From Mesorhizobium sp. ORS 3324 (GTDB lineage Bacteria > Pseudomonadota > Alphaproteobacteria > Rhizobiales > Rhizobiaceae), in assembly GCA_000824825.2 (NCBI GenBank), contig LM655175.1, forward strand, positions 103,357 through 167,356: 64,000 nucleotides of DNA, written 5' to 3'. The notes under the pieces were generated by a model. That model was not told the DNA's origin. It did not search any database and saw only the letters and a program-made list of their open reading frames with translations. Below, piece after piece: positions 9,223 through 18,052 of the stretch; position 1 is the first letter of the stretch, and every line of letters begins with the position of its first letter. Made by a program: the position numbers and the translations under genes.

Positions 9223-10559
9223 CAGCCTTGCTCGCTCCTGTCGAGAACCGGCTGGAACTGCGCGGTGGCCTTCTTCAGCTCTTCGGCCGGATCGGCCCCG
9301 GCAATCATGTTGGTCAGCGCCACGCCGTAGATGTCGCGGAACTCGGTGACCGGGATGATGACCGGCAGCGCCAGCCGGCTGATGTTGCCGGAACCGACCA
9401 CGGCATCGAGCCAGCTCGGTGGCATGGTGACGCCTGCGCGCACCTTTGGATCCTCCAGCACGGATTTGCGGAACGGCACGCCGGCGCCGGCCTGCAGCAG
9501 GCGCGCGCCCATGGCCGGCGATACCGCCCACTGGCAGAACAGATAAGCCGCTTCCTTTTTCGTGCTTGCGGACGTCACGCCGATGCCGTCGCCGAACGTA
9601 CCCGAGGCGTGCGCCTTGGGTCCTTTCGGCATGACGCCGTAGCCGACCTTGCCGACCACCCGCGATTTCTCCGGATTTTCCATGGGCGGCGCGAAGCCGA
9701 CGCCGTCGAACCACATGCCGATCTTGCCCTGCAGGAAGGCGGATTGCGCCTCGGCCCAGTTGAAGCCGGTGACGCCGGGAGGCGCGGCCTTGGTCATCAG
9801 CCGCTGGTAGAGGCTGGCGGCTTCGATTGCCTCCGCAGACGTCGTGCGCAGCTTGCCGTCGCTGCCGAGCGGCGTCATGTCGTAGCCGAGCATCAGCGAC
9901 GTCCACACCGGCGTGTTGGCGTTCTTGAGGCCGCGGGCGACGAAGCCGAACGTGTTGCTCGATGGGTCGGTCAGCGCTTCGGCGGCAGCCACCAGCTGCT
10001 CGAAGCTCTCAGGATATTTCACCCCCTTGGCATCGAACAGCTCCTTGTTCCAGTAAAGGATCCAGTAGTCGACCGAGAACGGCAGCGAGCGCAGCACGCC
10101 CTGGCCATCCTTGGCGAACTGAATGCCGGCCTCGGCGAAGTCGCTTTCGACCAGCCCCGGATCTGTCAGGGCCGGATCGGCAAGGTAGCCGGAAATGTCG
10201 GCCAGCCAGCCGCCCTTCTCGAACTGCCGCTTCTGCACATGATAGCTCAGATGCACGACGTCGAAGCTCGGCTTTCCGGAGCTGAGCTCGATCACCGTCT
10301 TCTGGCGCTGCTGCTGTTCGGGCGTCGCCTCCGCATTGACTTTGATGCCGGTCAGTTCCTCGAACTCGGCGAGGTTCTTCAGGATGGTGTCGCTGCGCGG
10401 GCTCTTGACCAGATTGACATCGAGTGTCGTGCCGGCAAAGCGCTTCCAGTCAACGCCTGCAGCGAAGCTAGGCCGAAGACCGGCGAGGCCGGCGGCGGCG
10501 AGTGCCGCAGTTCCCTGGAGCAGCTGCCTCCTCGTTGGACTGAATGGATTGGACGACAT
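9222..10559 (-). CDS. Extracellular sugar-binding protein with Tat signal
   Basis: A 445-residue family 1 solute-binding protein. The N-terminus has a twin-arginine signal (TRRQLLQG followed by a hydrophobic Ala-rich segment and an AAG cleavage region near residue 34), so it is probably exported folded by Tat, unlike the Sec-type binding protein at 21051. The mature part shows typical SBP motifs such as LVKSPRSDT and WFDGVGFAPP. It delivers substrate to the permeases encoded downstream. Its ligand is not identifiable from sequence. Confidence 0.92.
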   Translation of the reverse strand: MSSNPFSPTRRQLLQGTAALAAAGLAGLRPSFAAGVDWKRFAGTTLDVNLVKSPRSDTILKNLAEFEELTGIKVNAEATPEQQQRQKTVIELSSGKPSFDVVHLSYHVQKRQFEKGGWLADISGYLADPALTDPGLVESDFAEAGIQFAKDGQGVLRSLPFSVDYWILYWNKELFDAKGVKYPESFEQLVAAAEALTDPSSNTFGFVARGLKNANTPVWTSLMLGYDMTPLGSDGKLRTTSAEAIEAASLYQRLMTKAAPPGVTGFNWAEAQSAFLQGKIGMWFDGVGFAPPMENPEKSRVVGKVGYGVMPKGPKAHASGTFGDGIGVTSASTKKEAAYLFCQWAVSPAMGARLLQAGAGVPFRKSVLEDPKVRAGVTMPPSWLDAVVGSGNISRLALPVIIPVTEFRDIYGVALTNMIAGADPAEELKKATAQFQPVLDRSEQG

Positions 10560-10622
10560 CTCTTCCTCCCGATTGCTGTCGTTGTCGATTGCGCCGCGAC
10601 GATTGCGGCACGGTCCGTTTCC

Positions 10623-11282
10623 TCAAATCTGGAGCGCCAGCCGGCGCGCATTGTCGATGTGCTGGCTGATCGCCTCGACCGCCTTCTGCGGATCGCGTTT
10701 CTCCAGCGCATCGATCACCGCAAGATGCTCGCGCATGACCGGCACGACGCGACCGTCGATGCGAAAGCGCTCCTGGTGGATGAGCCTGATCTTCACCGAA
10801 TTGACCAGATAGGCCTTGGCGATGATTTCGTTGCCGAGCGCGCTGATGAACGTATCGTGCATGGCCCAATCGATGTTCTGGGCCTTGGCTTCCATTTCCG
10901 GCGTCGGCGTCTGCGCCAGAGCCTGGGCGAGCATGTCCTCATGCTCGCGCCGAAGGCGCGCAATCTCGGCGTCGGACGCGTTGACGGCAAACAGCGCGAC
11001 CGCCTCCCGCTCCATGAACAGGCGGAACTGGAAGGCCTCGCGTATCAGGCTGATGTCGATATGCGCGATCTGCATGCCGCGCTGCGGGATGGTGGTCAGC
11101 AACCCCTCGGCCTCGAGCCGCGGCACGATCTCGCGAATGGCGCCAAGCGGCAGGCCTGTGAAGGCGACCAGCTCGCGCTGCGACACGAACTGGCCCGGCC
11201 GGAGGTCGCGGGCCAGCAGATGCCGCGTGAAGCTGGCATAGGCCTTTTCCCTCAGAGTTGCCGGTTCGCTCGTGTCGTCCAT
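10623..11282 (-). CDS. GntR family transcriptional regulator (FCD type)
   Basis: A 219-residue regulator. An N-terminal winged helix (about residues 10-75; LREKAYASFTRHLL, then GLPLGAIREIVPRLEAEGLL) is followed by an all-helical FCD effector domain (about residues 85-215) with likely metal-binding histidines in HDTF, REHL and ISQHIDNARR. Located between the lyase and the transporter genes, it probably controls this operon in response to its substrate. The start at 11282 is preferred over one further upstream because it has GGAGG ahead of it. Confidence 0.9.
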   Translation of the reverse strand: MDDTSEPATLREKAYASFTRHLLARDLRPGQFVSQRELVAFTGLPLGAIREIVPRLEAEGLLTTIPQRGMQIAHIDISLIREAFQFRLFMEREAVALFAVNASDAEIARLRREHEDMLAQALAQTPTPEMEAKAQNIDWAMHDTFISALGNEIIAKAYLVNSVKIRLIHQERFRIDGRVVPVMREHLAVIDALEKRDPQKAVEAISQHIDNARRLALQI

Positions 11283-11304
11283 GCCGATCAGCGTCCTCCG
11301 CCGC

Positions 11305-12219
11305 TCATGCTGCTTGTGTCGAAAACAGTCGGTCGTAAGCGGCGCCAAGCCGCTGCCGCTCCTGCAATGGCACCTCCTCCAGCGGTGGCCGGACCGTCAG
11401 CCAGCGTTCGTCGCCGGTCTGGCGCGCCACCATGGCCTTCACCGCCGGAATGACAGGATGCCTGAGCAATTCGAGGACGAAGCCCTCCACACGGGAATCG
11501 TCGCGTCCGCTTTCGATCATGGTGCGAAGCTCGCCGGCTGCGAAATTGGCCATGCCGGAAATCGCGCCCTGGCCGCCGATCCGCACCGCCGGCGCCAGAT
11601 GCCGTTCGTCGCCGATCAGGATGATCAGGTCGCCATGCGTCCTGAGCAGCGCTTCGCTGTACGCCCAGTCTCCGCCGGAATCCTTGACCCCTGCGACCAC
11701 GCCTGGATACGCCTTGCGAAGCCGGCCGATCAGGTCGAGCGAGAGCTGGACCGTCGTGACCGAGGGGATGTTGTAGAGCAGCATGCCGCGGGCGAGCGGA
11801 CCGAGCGCGGCGAACACGGCCGCAAACCAGCCGAACAACCCATCGTCGCCGACATTCTTGAAGTAGCTCGGCGGCGCCAGCAGGATGTTGCGGGCGCCGC
11901 GCTGCAAGGCCTGGCGGCACTGCTCCGCCGCGTCCTCCGCGGCATCGACCAGCACGCCGGCGACGAGCCGATCGGCGGATACACCTGCCGCAAGCATGGC
12001 ATCGATGACCGCCTGCCGCTCCGCCGTGCCGACGGAAGCGCCTTCGCCGGTGGTACCGAACAGCGTCACGCTGCTGCAGCCGGCATCGAGGCATGCCCGG
12101 GCATGCGCGGTCATCAGCGGGACGGCGATCCGCCCGGCAGCATCAAAGGGCGTTGTGAGCGCAACCGACAGACCAAAGCGCGAAGCCACCTGCAGGATCT
12201 CCAATTCATCAATCTGCAA
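11305..12219 (-). CDS. DapA-family (DHDPS/NAL) Schiff-base lyase or dehydratase
   Basis: A 304-residue (beta/alpha)8 enzyme of the dihydrodipicolinate synthase/N-acetylneuraminate lyase family. It shows GTTGEG (pyruvate carboxylate binding), the tyrosine in LLYNIPS and the Schiff-base lysine in AGVKDSGG. As first gene of a sugar importer operon with a GntR regulator it is more likely a 2-keto-3-deoxy sugar acid aldolase or dehydratase than a lysine biosynthesis enzyme. The exact substrate is unknown. Confidence 0.88.
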   Translation of the reverse strand: MQIDELEILQVASRFGLSVALTTPFDAAGRIAVPLMTAHARACLDAGCSSVTLFGTTGEGASVGTAERQAVIDAMLAAGVSADRLVAGVLVDAAEDAAEQCRQALQRGARNILLAPPSYFKNVGDDGLFGWFAAVFAALGPLARGMLLYNIPSVTTVQLSLDLIGRLRKAYPGVVAGVKDSGGDWAYSEALLRTHGDLIILIGDERHLAPAVRIGGQGAISGMANFAAGELRTMIESGRDDSRVEGFVLELLRHPVIPAVKAMVARQTGDERWLTVRPPLEEVPLQERQRLGAAYDRLFSTQAA

Positions 12220-12233
12220 GCAGCCGTATCATA

Positions 12234-12245
12234 CTGACATGTTAG
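12234..12245 (-). promoter_or_regulatory. Palindromic operator candidate before the lyase/importer operon
   Basis: CTGACATGTTAG is palindromic at 10 of 12 positions and sits 15 bases before the lyase start, just upstream of a TATGAT that could be a -10 element on the minus strand. It is a plausible site for the GntR regulator encoded at 10623-11282. This is inference from position and symmetry. Confidence 0.4.
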
Positions 12246-12291
12246 TTGTAAACAGAGCTGTCGATCACGCTTGGCTGCGGCCGGAAAAAAT

Positions 12292-13680
12292 TCACAATGC
12301 CTGAAGAACGAGGCCCGCCAGTGCCGACGCCGCCAGCGTCGGCAGCATGCCGGCTTTCAGCCTGAGCATGGCGATCATCGCAGCCGCCGACAGCAGCGCC
12401 GCGCGCCAGTCGAGCGAGGAGACGACCGGAACCTCGACGCCCCAGCCGACACTCTCGACCTTGCCGAAGACGACATGCAGCGCGAACCACAGCGCAAGGT
12501 TCATCACCACGCCGACGACGGCGGCCGTGATCGCGCCGAGCGCCGCCGACAGCGCCTTGTTCTGCCGCAGCTGCTCGATGTAGGGCGCGCCGAGGAATAT
12601 CCAGAAGAAGCAGGGCGCGAAGGTGGCCCAGAGCGTCAGCGCCGCTCCCAGCGATCCCGCGAGCAAAGGACTGAGCGCGCCGGCATGGCGATAGGCGGCG
12701 GCGAAGCCGACGAATTGCAGCACCAGGATCAGCGGCCCGGGAGTCGTTTCGGCAAGCCCGAGCCCGTCGACCATTTGGCCGGGCGAAAGCCAGCCGAACG
12801 AAGTCACCGCCGCTTGCGCCACATAGGCCAGAACCGCATAGGCGCCGCCGAAGGTGACGACCGCCATCAGGCTGAAGAAGCCGCCGATTTTCGCCCATAC
12901 GCTCCCCGGCCCGGCCAGCGCGGCGACCAGCGCCACCGGTCCGAGCCAGACCGGCAGCCAGATGGCTATAGTGCGGGCCGCATGCCATCTGGTCGGCACG
13001 GTGTGGCCGAGCTCGCCGCGCTCGAACATCAGGTCGACCACGCCCCGGCTGTCGGCGGCGGTTTTGCCCTTGCCGTGCGCCGAGCCCGAAAACAGTCCCG
13101 GCGCGAAGCGATTTCCGATCCAGCCGATAAAGGCTGCCGCAAGCACGATCAGCGGGAACGGCAGCTTGACGACGTAGATGGCCAGGAAAGCTGCAACCGC
13201 GATCGCCACCATGATCCGGTTCTTCAACGCCCGCTTCCCGATTCGGATCACCGCCTCGACGACGACGGCGAGCACCGCCGCCTTGATGCCGAAGAACAGC
13301 GCCTCGATGACCGGCGCGTCGTTGTAGAGCATGTAGAAGCTGCTTAAGCCGAGCATCACAAAAGCGCCCGGCAGCACGAACAACGTGCCGGCGACGAGGC
13401 CGCCGGCCGTGCGGTGCAGCAGCCAGCCGATATAGATGGCGAGCTGCTGCGCCTCGGGACCCGGCAGGAGCATGCAGTAGTTCAGCGCATGCAGGAACCG
13501 CTCCTCGCCGATCCAGCGGCGCTCCTCGACCAGTTCCTTGTGCATCAGGGCGATCTGACCGGCCGGCCCGCCGAAGGAGAGCAGGCCGATCTTTGCCCAG
13601 AGCCGTGTCGCTTCGCCGAAGGTCGGCACGGTCGGGATCTCGGCCGGCTGCGCGGCGCTGTCTTTGGCAAACACACTCAT
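12292..13680 (-). CDS. chrA: Chromate transporter ChrA
   Basis: A 462-residue long-chain CHR protein with two homologous membrane halves (about residues 15-200 and 235-460). Each half has the CHR signatures FGGPAGQIALMH and LPGPEAQQLA, or their counterparts FGGAYAVLAYV and TTPGPLILVLQFVGF. The family exports chromate across the inner membrane and gives chromate resistance. It starts in an ATGA overlap with the upstream rhodanese-ChrB gene. The start at 13680 is chosen for that overlap. Confidence 0.95.
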   Translation of the reverse strand: MSVFAKDSAAQPAEIPTVPTFGEATRLWAKIGLLSFGGPAGQIALMHKELVEERRWIGEERFLHALNYCMLLPGPEAQQLAIYIGWLLHRTAGGLVAGTLFVLPGAFVMLGLSSFYMLYNDAPVIEALFFGIKAAVLAVVVEAVIRIGKRALKNRIMVAIAVAAFLAIYVVKLPFPLIVLAAAFIGWIGNRFAPGLFSGSAHGKGKTAADSRGVVDLMFERGELGHTVPTRWHAARTIAIWLPVWLGPVALVAALAGPGSVWAKIGGFFSLMAVVTFGGAYAVLAYVAQAAVTSFGWLSPGQMVDGLGLAETTPGPLILVLQFVGFAAAYRHAGALSPLLAGSLGAALTLWATFAPCFFWIFLGAPYIEQLRQNKALSAALGAITAAVVGVVMNLALWFALHVVFGKVESVGWGVEVPVVSSLDWRAALLSAAAMIAMLRLKAGMLPTLAASALAGLVLQAL

Positions 13681-14495
13681 TGTGCCTTGCCTGCGACCGG
13701 CCAGTTGTGCGTCTCGTCGGTGGCGTCGCGGCACCAGCGGAAGAAGGCGTCATAGAGGAGCATGCCGGCTTCGAGCTGCTCGAGGTCGTCGCGGAACATG
13801 CGCGACAGGCCGAGCGAAGCGGCAAGGAACCCGGACGCCTGCGGCACGAGGTCGAGCCGCGCCGTGTCCGCTCCGCGCACGATCAGCGCCAGGCGATCGA
13901 GCGCCTCGATGCGCAGGCCGAACTCCTCGACCATCGTGTCGAAAGTGCAGCGATCGCCGCGGTGGCTCCAGAACACGCCTTCGATGTCGAAGGGAACCGC
14001 CGCGAACCGATCGGCTACCAGCGGCACCTCGGCGGGATCGACGAACAGGAACACCGCATCGGGATCGACGAAGCGGCGGATCAGCCAGGGGCAGGCGATG
14101 CGGTCGACCTTCGGCCGCGAACGCGTCACCCATACGGTGCGGCCCTTCTCGTCGCGCGGCGGGACCGCGCCGGCCGCGACCAGGGGCGCCTTGGCAGCGG
14201 CCCAGGCTTCGAAGCCGCCTTCCAGCGACTCCGCCGGAATGCCCTCGTGGCGCAGCCACGCGGCAACGCCTTGCGAAAGCTTCTCCCCCCGCTGGCAGAT
14301 GACGACGACCTTGGATCCGGAGAACTCGGTCGCCCAGGTCGAGACGGTTCTGAAATCGCGCCGATAGGAGGCCGGCAGCAGGCGCGGATCGGCTTCATAG
14401 TCCTCATCGATGCGCACATCGATGAGAACCGGCGCATCCGGCAGGCCGACGAGACGGGTAAGTTGCGGTACGGTGATTTGCGTTGTTGACGGCAT
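13677..14495 (-). CDS. Rhodanese-ChrB fusion protein, chromate resistance
   Basis: A 272-residue two-domain protein. Residues 1-110 are a rhodanese domain with the active-site loop CQRGEKLSQG. Residues 115-270 are a ChrB-type domain (VTRSRPKVDRIACPWLIRR). ChrB proteins act as chromate-responsive regulators or auxiliary resistance factors. This one lacks the usual N-terminal ChrB regulatory part and has a rhodanese in its place. The start at 14495 has AGGAGGTG 6 bases upstream. It is the first gene of a two-gene chromate operon. Confidence 0.88.
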   Translation of the reverse strand: MPSTTQITVPQLTRLVGLPDAPVLIDVRIDEDYEADPRLLPASYRRDFRTVSTWATEFSGSKVVVICQRGEKLSQGVAAWLRHEGIPAESLEGGFEAWAAAKAPLVAAGAVPPRDEKGRTVWVTRSRPKVDRIACPWLIRRFVDPDAVFLFVDPAEVPLVADRFAAVPFDIEGVFWSHRGDRCTFDTMVEEFGLRIEALDRLALIVRGADTARLDLVPQASGFLAASLGLSRMFRDDLEQLEAGMLLYDAFFRWCRDATDETHNWPVAGKAQ

Positions 14496-14634
14496 AGCGT
14501 CCACCTCCTGAACGAAGAGAGTTTGGACGCGATCGTTGGGCTGACGCCTCACGGGGTCGTCGCGGGGAACCCCTTGCAATGATGCTGGAACGGTCCCCGC
14601 CGATTGTCAAGGAAGAGCTTCTACGCTCGTCCCG

Positions 14635-15423
14635 TCAGAGCGATGCCGTGATGCCGCCGTCGACATAGAGGACGTGGCCGTTGACAAAGCTTGATGCATC
14701 CGATGCCAGGAAGACCGCCGCCCCGATCAGTTCCTCGACCTCTGCCCAGCGGCCGGCAGGCGTGCGTTTCTCCAGCCAGGCGGTGAAGTCGGCGTCGGCG
14801 ACCAGGGCGGCATTGAGTTCGGTGTTGAAATAGCCTGGACCGATCGCATTGACCTGCAGGCCATATCGCGCCCAGTCGGTCGCCATGCCCTTGGTCAGCA
14901 TCTTCACGGCACCTTTGGTCGCCGTATAGGGCGCGATGCTCGTGCGTGCCAGCTCGCTCTGCACGGAGGCGATGTTGACGATTTTGCCGTGTCCGCGCGG
15001 GATCATGCGGCGTGCCACAGCCTGGCCGACATGGAACACGCTGTCGATATTGGTCGCCTTGAGCCTTTCCCAGGCTTCCAGCGGAAATTCCTCGAGCGGC
15101 GCGCGAAATTGCGTGCCGGCATTGTTGAAGAGGATCTCGATCGGACCGATTTCGCTCTCGATGGCATCGACCGCTGCCGCCACGGCGGCCGCATCGGTCA
15201 CGTCGAAGGCGCGAGCGTGAACCTTATGGCCTTCGGCGGCGAGTCTTGCCCGCGCCTCCTCCAGCACGCTTTCGTTGCGCGCGTTGAGCACTAGCTCCGC
15301 GCCTGCTTCGGCAAGACCGCGGGCGATCGCGAAGCCTATCCCCTTCGAGGATCCGGTGACCAGCGCGAGCCGGCCGGAAAGGTCGAAGCGCTTGATGGCA
15401 GTTTCCCTCATCGTCACGTGCAT
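14635..15423 (-). CDS. SDR oxidoreductase, gluconate 5-dehydrogenase-like
   Basis: A 262-residue classical short-chain dehydrogenase with the NAD(P) motif TGSSKGIG, NNAG, and the catalytic Ser/Tyr/Lys (NIASVQSE and YTATK). The overall pattern (FDLSGRLALVTGSSKGIGFA, GPGYFNTELN) resembles IdnO/Gno gluconate 5-dehydrogenases. ATG at 15423 overlaps the upstream stop (TGATG); a second ATG at 15411 is possible. Last gene of the sugar operon. The substrate is probably an aldonate or ketoaldonate. Confidence 0.88.
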   Translation of the reverse strand: MHVTMRETAIKRFDLSGRLALVTGSSKGIGFAIARGLAEAGAELVLNARNESVLEEARARLAAEGHKVHARAFDVTDAAAVAAAVDAIESEIGPIEILFNNAGTQFRAPLEEFPLEAWERLKATNIDSVFHVGQAVARRMIPRGHGKIVNIASVQSELARTSIAPYTATKGAVKMLTKGMATDWARYGLQVNAIGPGYFNTELNAALVADADFTAWLEKRTPAGRWAEVEELIGAAVFLASDASSFVNGHVLYVDGGITASL

Positions 15424-16235
15424 CACCCCGGAAAGATCGTGAAGCCGCCGTCCACGCGGATCACCTGGCCGTTGATGAAGCGGGCGCGCGATCCGGCGAG
15501 GAAGGCGACAGCCTCGGCAACCTCTTCAGGCTCGGCATAGCGGTTGAGCGAACGCTTCGACGAATCCATCCTGGCCGGATCGACGACGCGCGTCGCCTGG
15601 AACCGGGCGGTTTTCGTCGCCCCCGGGCTGACGGCATTGACCCGCACGCCCTCGTCGATCAGTTCCTTGGCGAGGCAACGGGTATAGTGGACGACAGCAG
15701 CCTTGAGCGTCGAATAGACGACCTCCGGCGAGCAGCCGAGGTGAGCGGCCGCCGAGGCGATATTGATCACCGACCCTGACCCGCGCTTCACCATCGGCGG
15801 CACGAAGGCCTGGCAAACCAGCATGGTGCCGATCAGGTTGTTTTCGGTGAGCACCTTTATGTCCTCGTAATCGATGTCGAGGGCGTTGTTGGGGTTGGGC
15901 TTGGTTCCCTTGGCGCCGATGTCGCCACCCGCGCAGTTGACGAGCACATGCACATCGCCGAGGTCCGCCTCGATCTTGCGCTTCATCTCGGCTACGGCGG
16001 CACGGTCGCCGATATTGCCGGTGACCGCGGTCACCCGGGTGCCGTGTCGTCCCAGGTGCCTTGCCGATTCATCGAGGTCGGCGAACTCGCCATACTTCGC
16101 CGGTTGGGTCCAGTCCAGGTCGTGGATTGCTACGTCCGCCCCAAGTTCCGCCAGCCGGTCGGCCATGACGTGGCCGAGGCCGCGTCCGGAACCTGTGACG
16201 AAGGCGGTGACGCCGCTGAGTTCGCGAGTTGTCAT
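15423..16235 (-). CDS. SDR family oxidoreductase
   Basis: A 270-residue short-chain dehydrogenase with TGSGRGLG nucleotide binding, NCAGG, a catalytic serine in NIASAAAH and YSTLK. The segment between strands 2 and 3 is longer than usual. It overlaps the upstream isomerase stop (ATGA) and the downstream SDR start, so it is translated as part of the same operon. A sugar-derived alcohol or ketone substrate is likely; the exact reaction is unknown. Confidence 0.87.
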   Translation of the reverse strand: MTTRELSGVTAFVTGSGRGLGHVMADRLAELGADVAIHDLDWTQPAKYGEFADLDESARHLGRHGTRVTAVTGNIGDRAAVAEMKRKIEADLGDVHVLVNCAGGDIGAKGTKPNPNNALDIDYEDIKVLTENNLIGTMLVCQAFVPPMVKRGSGSVINIASAAAHLGCSPEVVYSTLKAAVVHYTRCLAKELIDEGVRVNAVSPGATKTARFQATRVVDPARMDSSKRSLNRYAEPEEVAEAVAFLAGSRARFINGQVIRVDGGFTIFPG

Positions 16236-17233
16236 GAGGGGTTCTCCAGAGTCATGAGGCCGAGCTCCTTCATGTTGGCGGCGCTGCGCCGGATCATGTC
16301 GAGCTCGTAGGAAACCAGGGCGCCGTCGTCCCCGCGCTCCCAGGGAGTGCGGAAATCGGCATCGTCGGGCAGGCGATTCTTTTGCGCGGCGGCAAGGCAG
16401 GCGGCGAATTCGCGCGCGGTTTGCGGCGGATAGCCGTTCCACCAGTCGTCGAGAAGAAAGCGCACGTGGCGCGCCTCGAGCGCGCCCGGCTCGAGCACGG
16501 CGGTGAGTTCGTCGTGCAGGTCGCCGAGCAGGGCCGCGAGGTCGCTGAAGGGCACGGCGCCGTCGCCGATGGCGCAGCGCACGAGCCGGTATCCTTCGCC
16601 CGTGAACTGAACGCGGTAGTCCTTCAGGTGGACATGTCGCACATAGGGCGCGATGCGGCGGGGGAAGTCGAGCGGCGCCTCGGCGACGGGAAACGTATTG
16701 CCGGTATCGAACGTGATGCCGACCCCTCGCCCGCCGGTCTCGCAGAACGCCACCAGCTCGGCGCTGCCGAAATCCTGATGGTTCTCGATCGCGAGCACGC
16801 GGCCTTCGGCTTCGGCTCGCGGCCCCCATTGCTGAAGCGCCGACCTGATCGAGGCGTTGAGCTCGCCCCATTTCTCGCCCCAGGCATTGCGGTCACCGCA
16901 CAGAACCGGTGTCAGGCCGAGCCGGATGGTCTTCGCGCCGAGCGAGCGGGCGGAACGGAACGCGCTCTCCAGCGGCCCCATCATGTTGAGCCCGGCGCTG
17001 ACGACGGGCGTCATCCCAAGCCCATCGAGCCGCTCCTTCAGTGCGGCCAGCCCGGAATCAGACATTTCCGCCAGCCACGGATCATAGATCTCCAGCGTGC
17101 GTGCGCCGAGCTCCTCGGCCAGGGCGATGAAGCCTTCGAGCCCCGCGCCCTTGGGGTTGGCGCGCGGCGTGCCACGGCCCTGCAGCCCAAGATGATAGGT
17201 AAGCCCATAGGGGTTCAAACCAACGCGCAGCAT
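16232..17233 (-). CDS. Sugar phosphate isomerase/epimerase (AP endonuclease 2-like TIM barrel)
   Basis: A 333-residue TIM barrel of the xylose-isomerase-like family. Metal ligands are visible as Glu in IENHQDF, Asp in TFDTGN, His in HVHLKD and Glu in LEPG. Such enzymes interconvert ketoses or keto-acids. ATG 17233 (MLRVGLNPYG) is chosen over an in-frame ATG at 17290, which would overlap the SDR upstream; neither has a strong ribosome-binding site. It lies between SDR genes in the sugar operon. Confidence 0.82.
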   Translation of the reverse strand: MLRVGLNPYGLTYHLGLQGRGTPRANPKGAGLEGFIALAEELGARTLEIYDPWLAEMSDSGLAALKERLDGLGMTPVVSAGLNMMGPLESAFRSARSLGAKTIRLGLTPVLCGDRNAWGEKWGELNASIRSALQQWGPRAEAEGRVLAIENHQDFGSAELVAFCETGGRGVGITFDTGNTFPVAEAPLDFPRRIAPYVRHVHLKDYRVQFTGEGYRLVRCAIGDGAVPFSDLAALLGDLHDELTAVLEPGALEARHVRFLLDDWWNGYPPQTAREFAACLAAAQKNRLPDDADFRTPWERGDDGALVSYELDMIRRSAANMKELGLMTLENPS

Positions 17234-17273
17234 CAGGCCAGCCGATCGAACGAGGGGAGACGGAGAACCTGCA

Positions 17274-18041
17274 TCAGCGCAGGCCCGCATCGACGGTGAT
17301 GGATTGCTTGGTGATCATGCGGCTGTCGTCGGCGGCGAGAAAAAGCGCCGTGCGGGCGATCTCGTCGGCCAGCAGAGCCCGCCTGATCAACTGGCGCCCG
17401 ACCATCTGATCGACGGACTCCTGCGTTGTGTACCAAAGACGGCGCTGCCGCTCGGTGATCACGGCGCCCGGCTCGATGGCGTTGACGCGGATATTGTCGG
17501 GACCGAAGGCGCGGGCCAACGACCGCGTCATGCCGATGATCGCGGCCTTGGCCGTGGCATAGGCGGTCATCTGGTCGGCGCCGAAGCGCCAGGAGGTCGA
17601 GGAAAGGTTGATGATGGAGCCAAAGCCCAGCGACTTCATCTGCGGATGGACGGCCTGGGCGGCGAAGAACTGATGCTTCAGATTGACGTTCTGGGCATGA
17701 TCCCAGTAGTCCGGCGTCACCTCGGCGACTGCGTGGCGGTCATCATTGGCGGCGTTGTTCACCAGGACAGCAACCGGCCCGGCCTTTTCCCGCACATTCT
17801 CGATTGCTGCGCGCAGGGCCGCGATGTCGGTCACATCGCATGGCAGGAACAGAGGCGTGTGGCGCGTGGCGCCCGCTAGCTCCGCCTTTAGTTCCCGGCC
17901 GACCGCTTCCTGAATGTCGAGAAAGGCCACGCGCGCCGCGTTGGCCGCGAAGGCGCGAACCATCTCGGCGCCGATGCCAGAGGCTCCTCCGGTGATCAGC
18001 ACGACACGGTCTGCGAGGCTTGGATAGGTGGCGAATGTCAA
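17274..18041 (-). CDS. SDR oxidoreductase, XylB-like aldose 1-dehydrogenase
   Basis: This SDR resembles the Caulobacter D-xylose 1-dehydrogenase XylB family: the N-terminal YPSL, then VVLITGGASGIGA, the unusual NNAANDDRH in place of NNAG, YATAK, and a C-terminal DAGLR. It probably oxidises an imported aldose to a lactone. The frame is open to an ATG at 18089, which would overlap the ATPase gene by 37 bases. Because XylB proteins begin shortly before YPSL, a TTG start at 18041 is preferred (255 residues). Confidence 0.85.
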   Translation of the reverse strand: MTFATYPSLADRVVLITGGASGIGAEMVRAFAANAARVAFLDIQEAVGRELKAELAGATRHTPLFLPCDVTDIAALRAAIENVREKAGPVAVLVNNAANDDRHAVAEVTPDYWDHAQNVNLKHQFFAAQAVHPQMKSLGFGSIINLSSTSWRFGADQMTAYATAKAAIIGMTRSLARAFGPDNIRVNAIEPGAVITERQRRLWYTTQESVDQMVGRQLIRRALLADEIARTALFLAADDSRMITKQSITVDAGLR

Positions 18042-18052
18042 AGACTGAGCTT

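Noticed and set aside
8281..9906. Extended 541-residue version of the MalF-type permease
   Set aside because: The first 228 codons overlap the binding-protein gene in another frame and are Arg-rich; the ATG at 9222 is the natural start.
9228..11453. 741-codon plus-strand open frame across the binding protein and GntR genes
   Set aside because: Antisense shadow of two well-supported genes; no recognisable domain.
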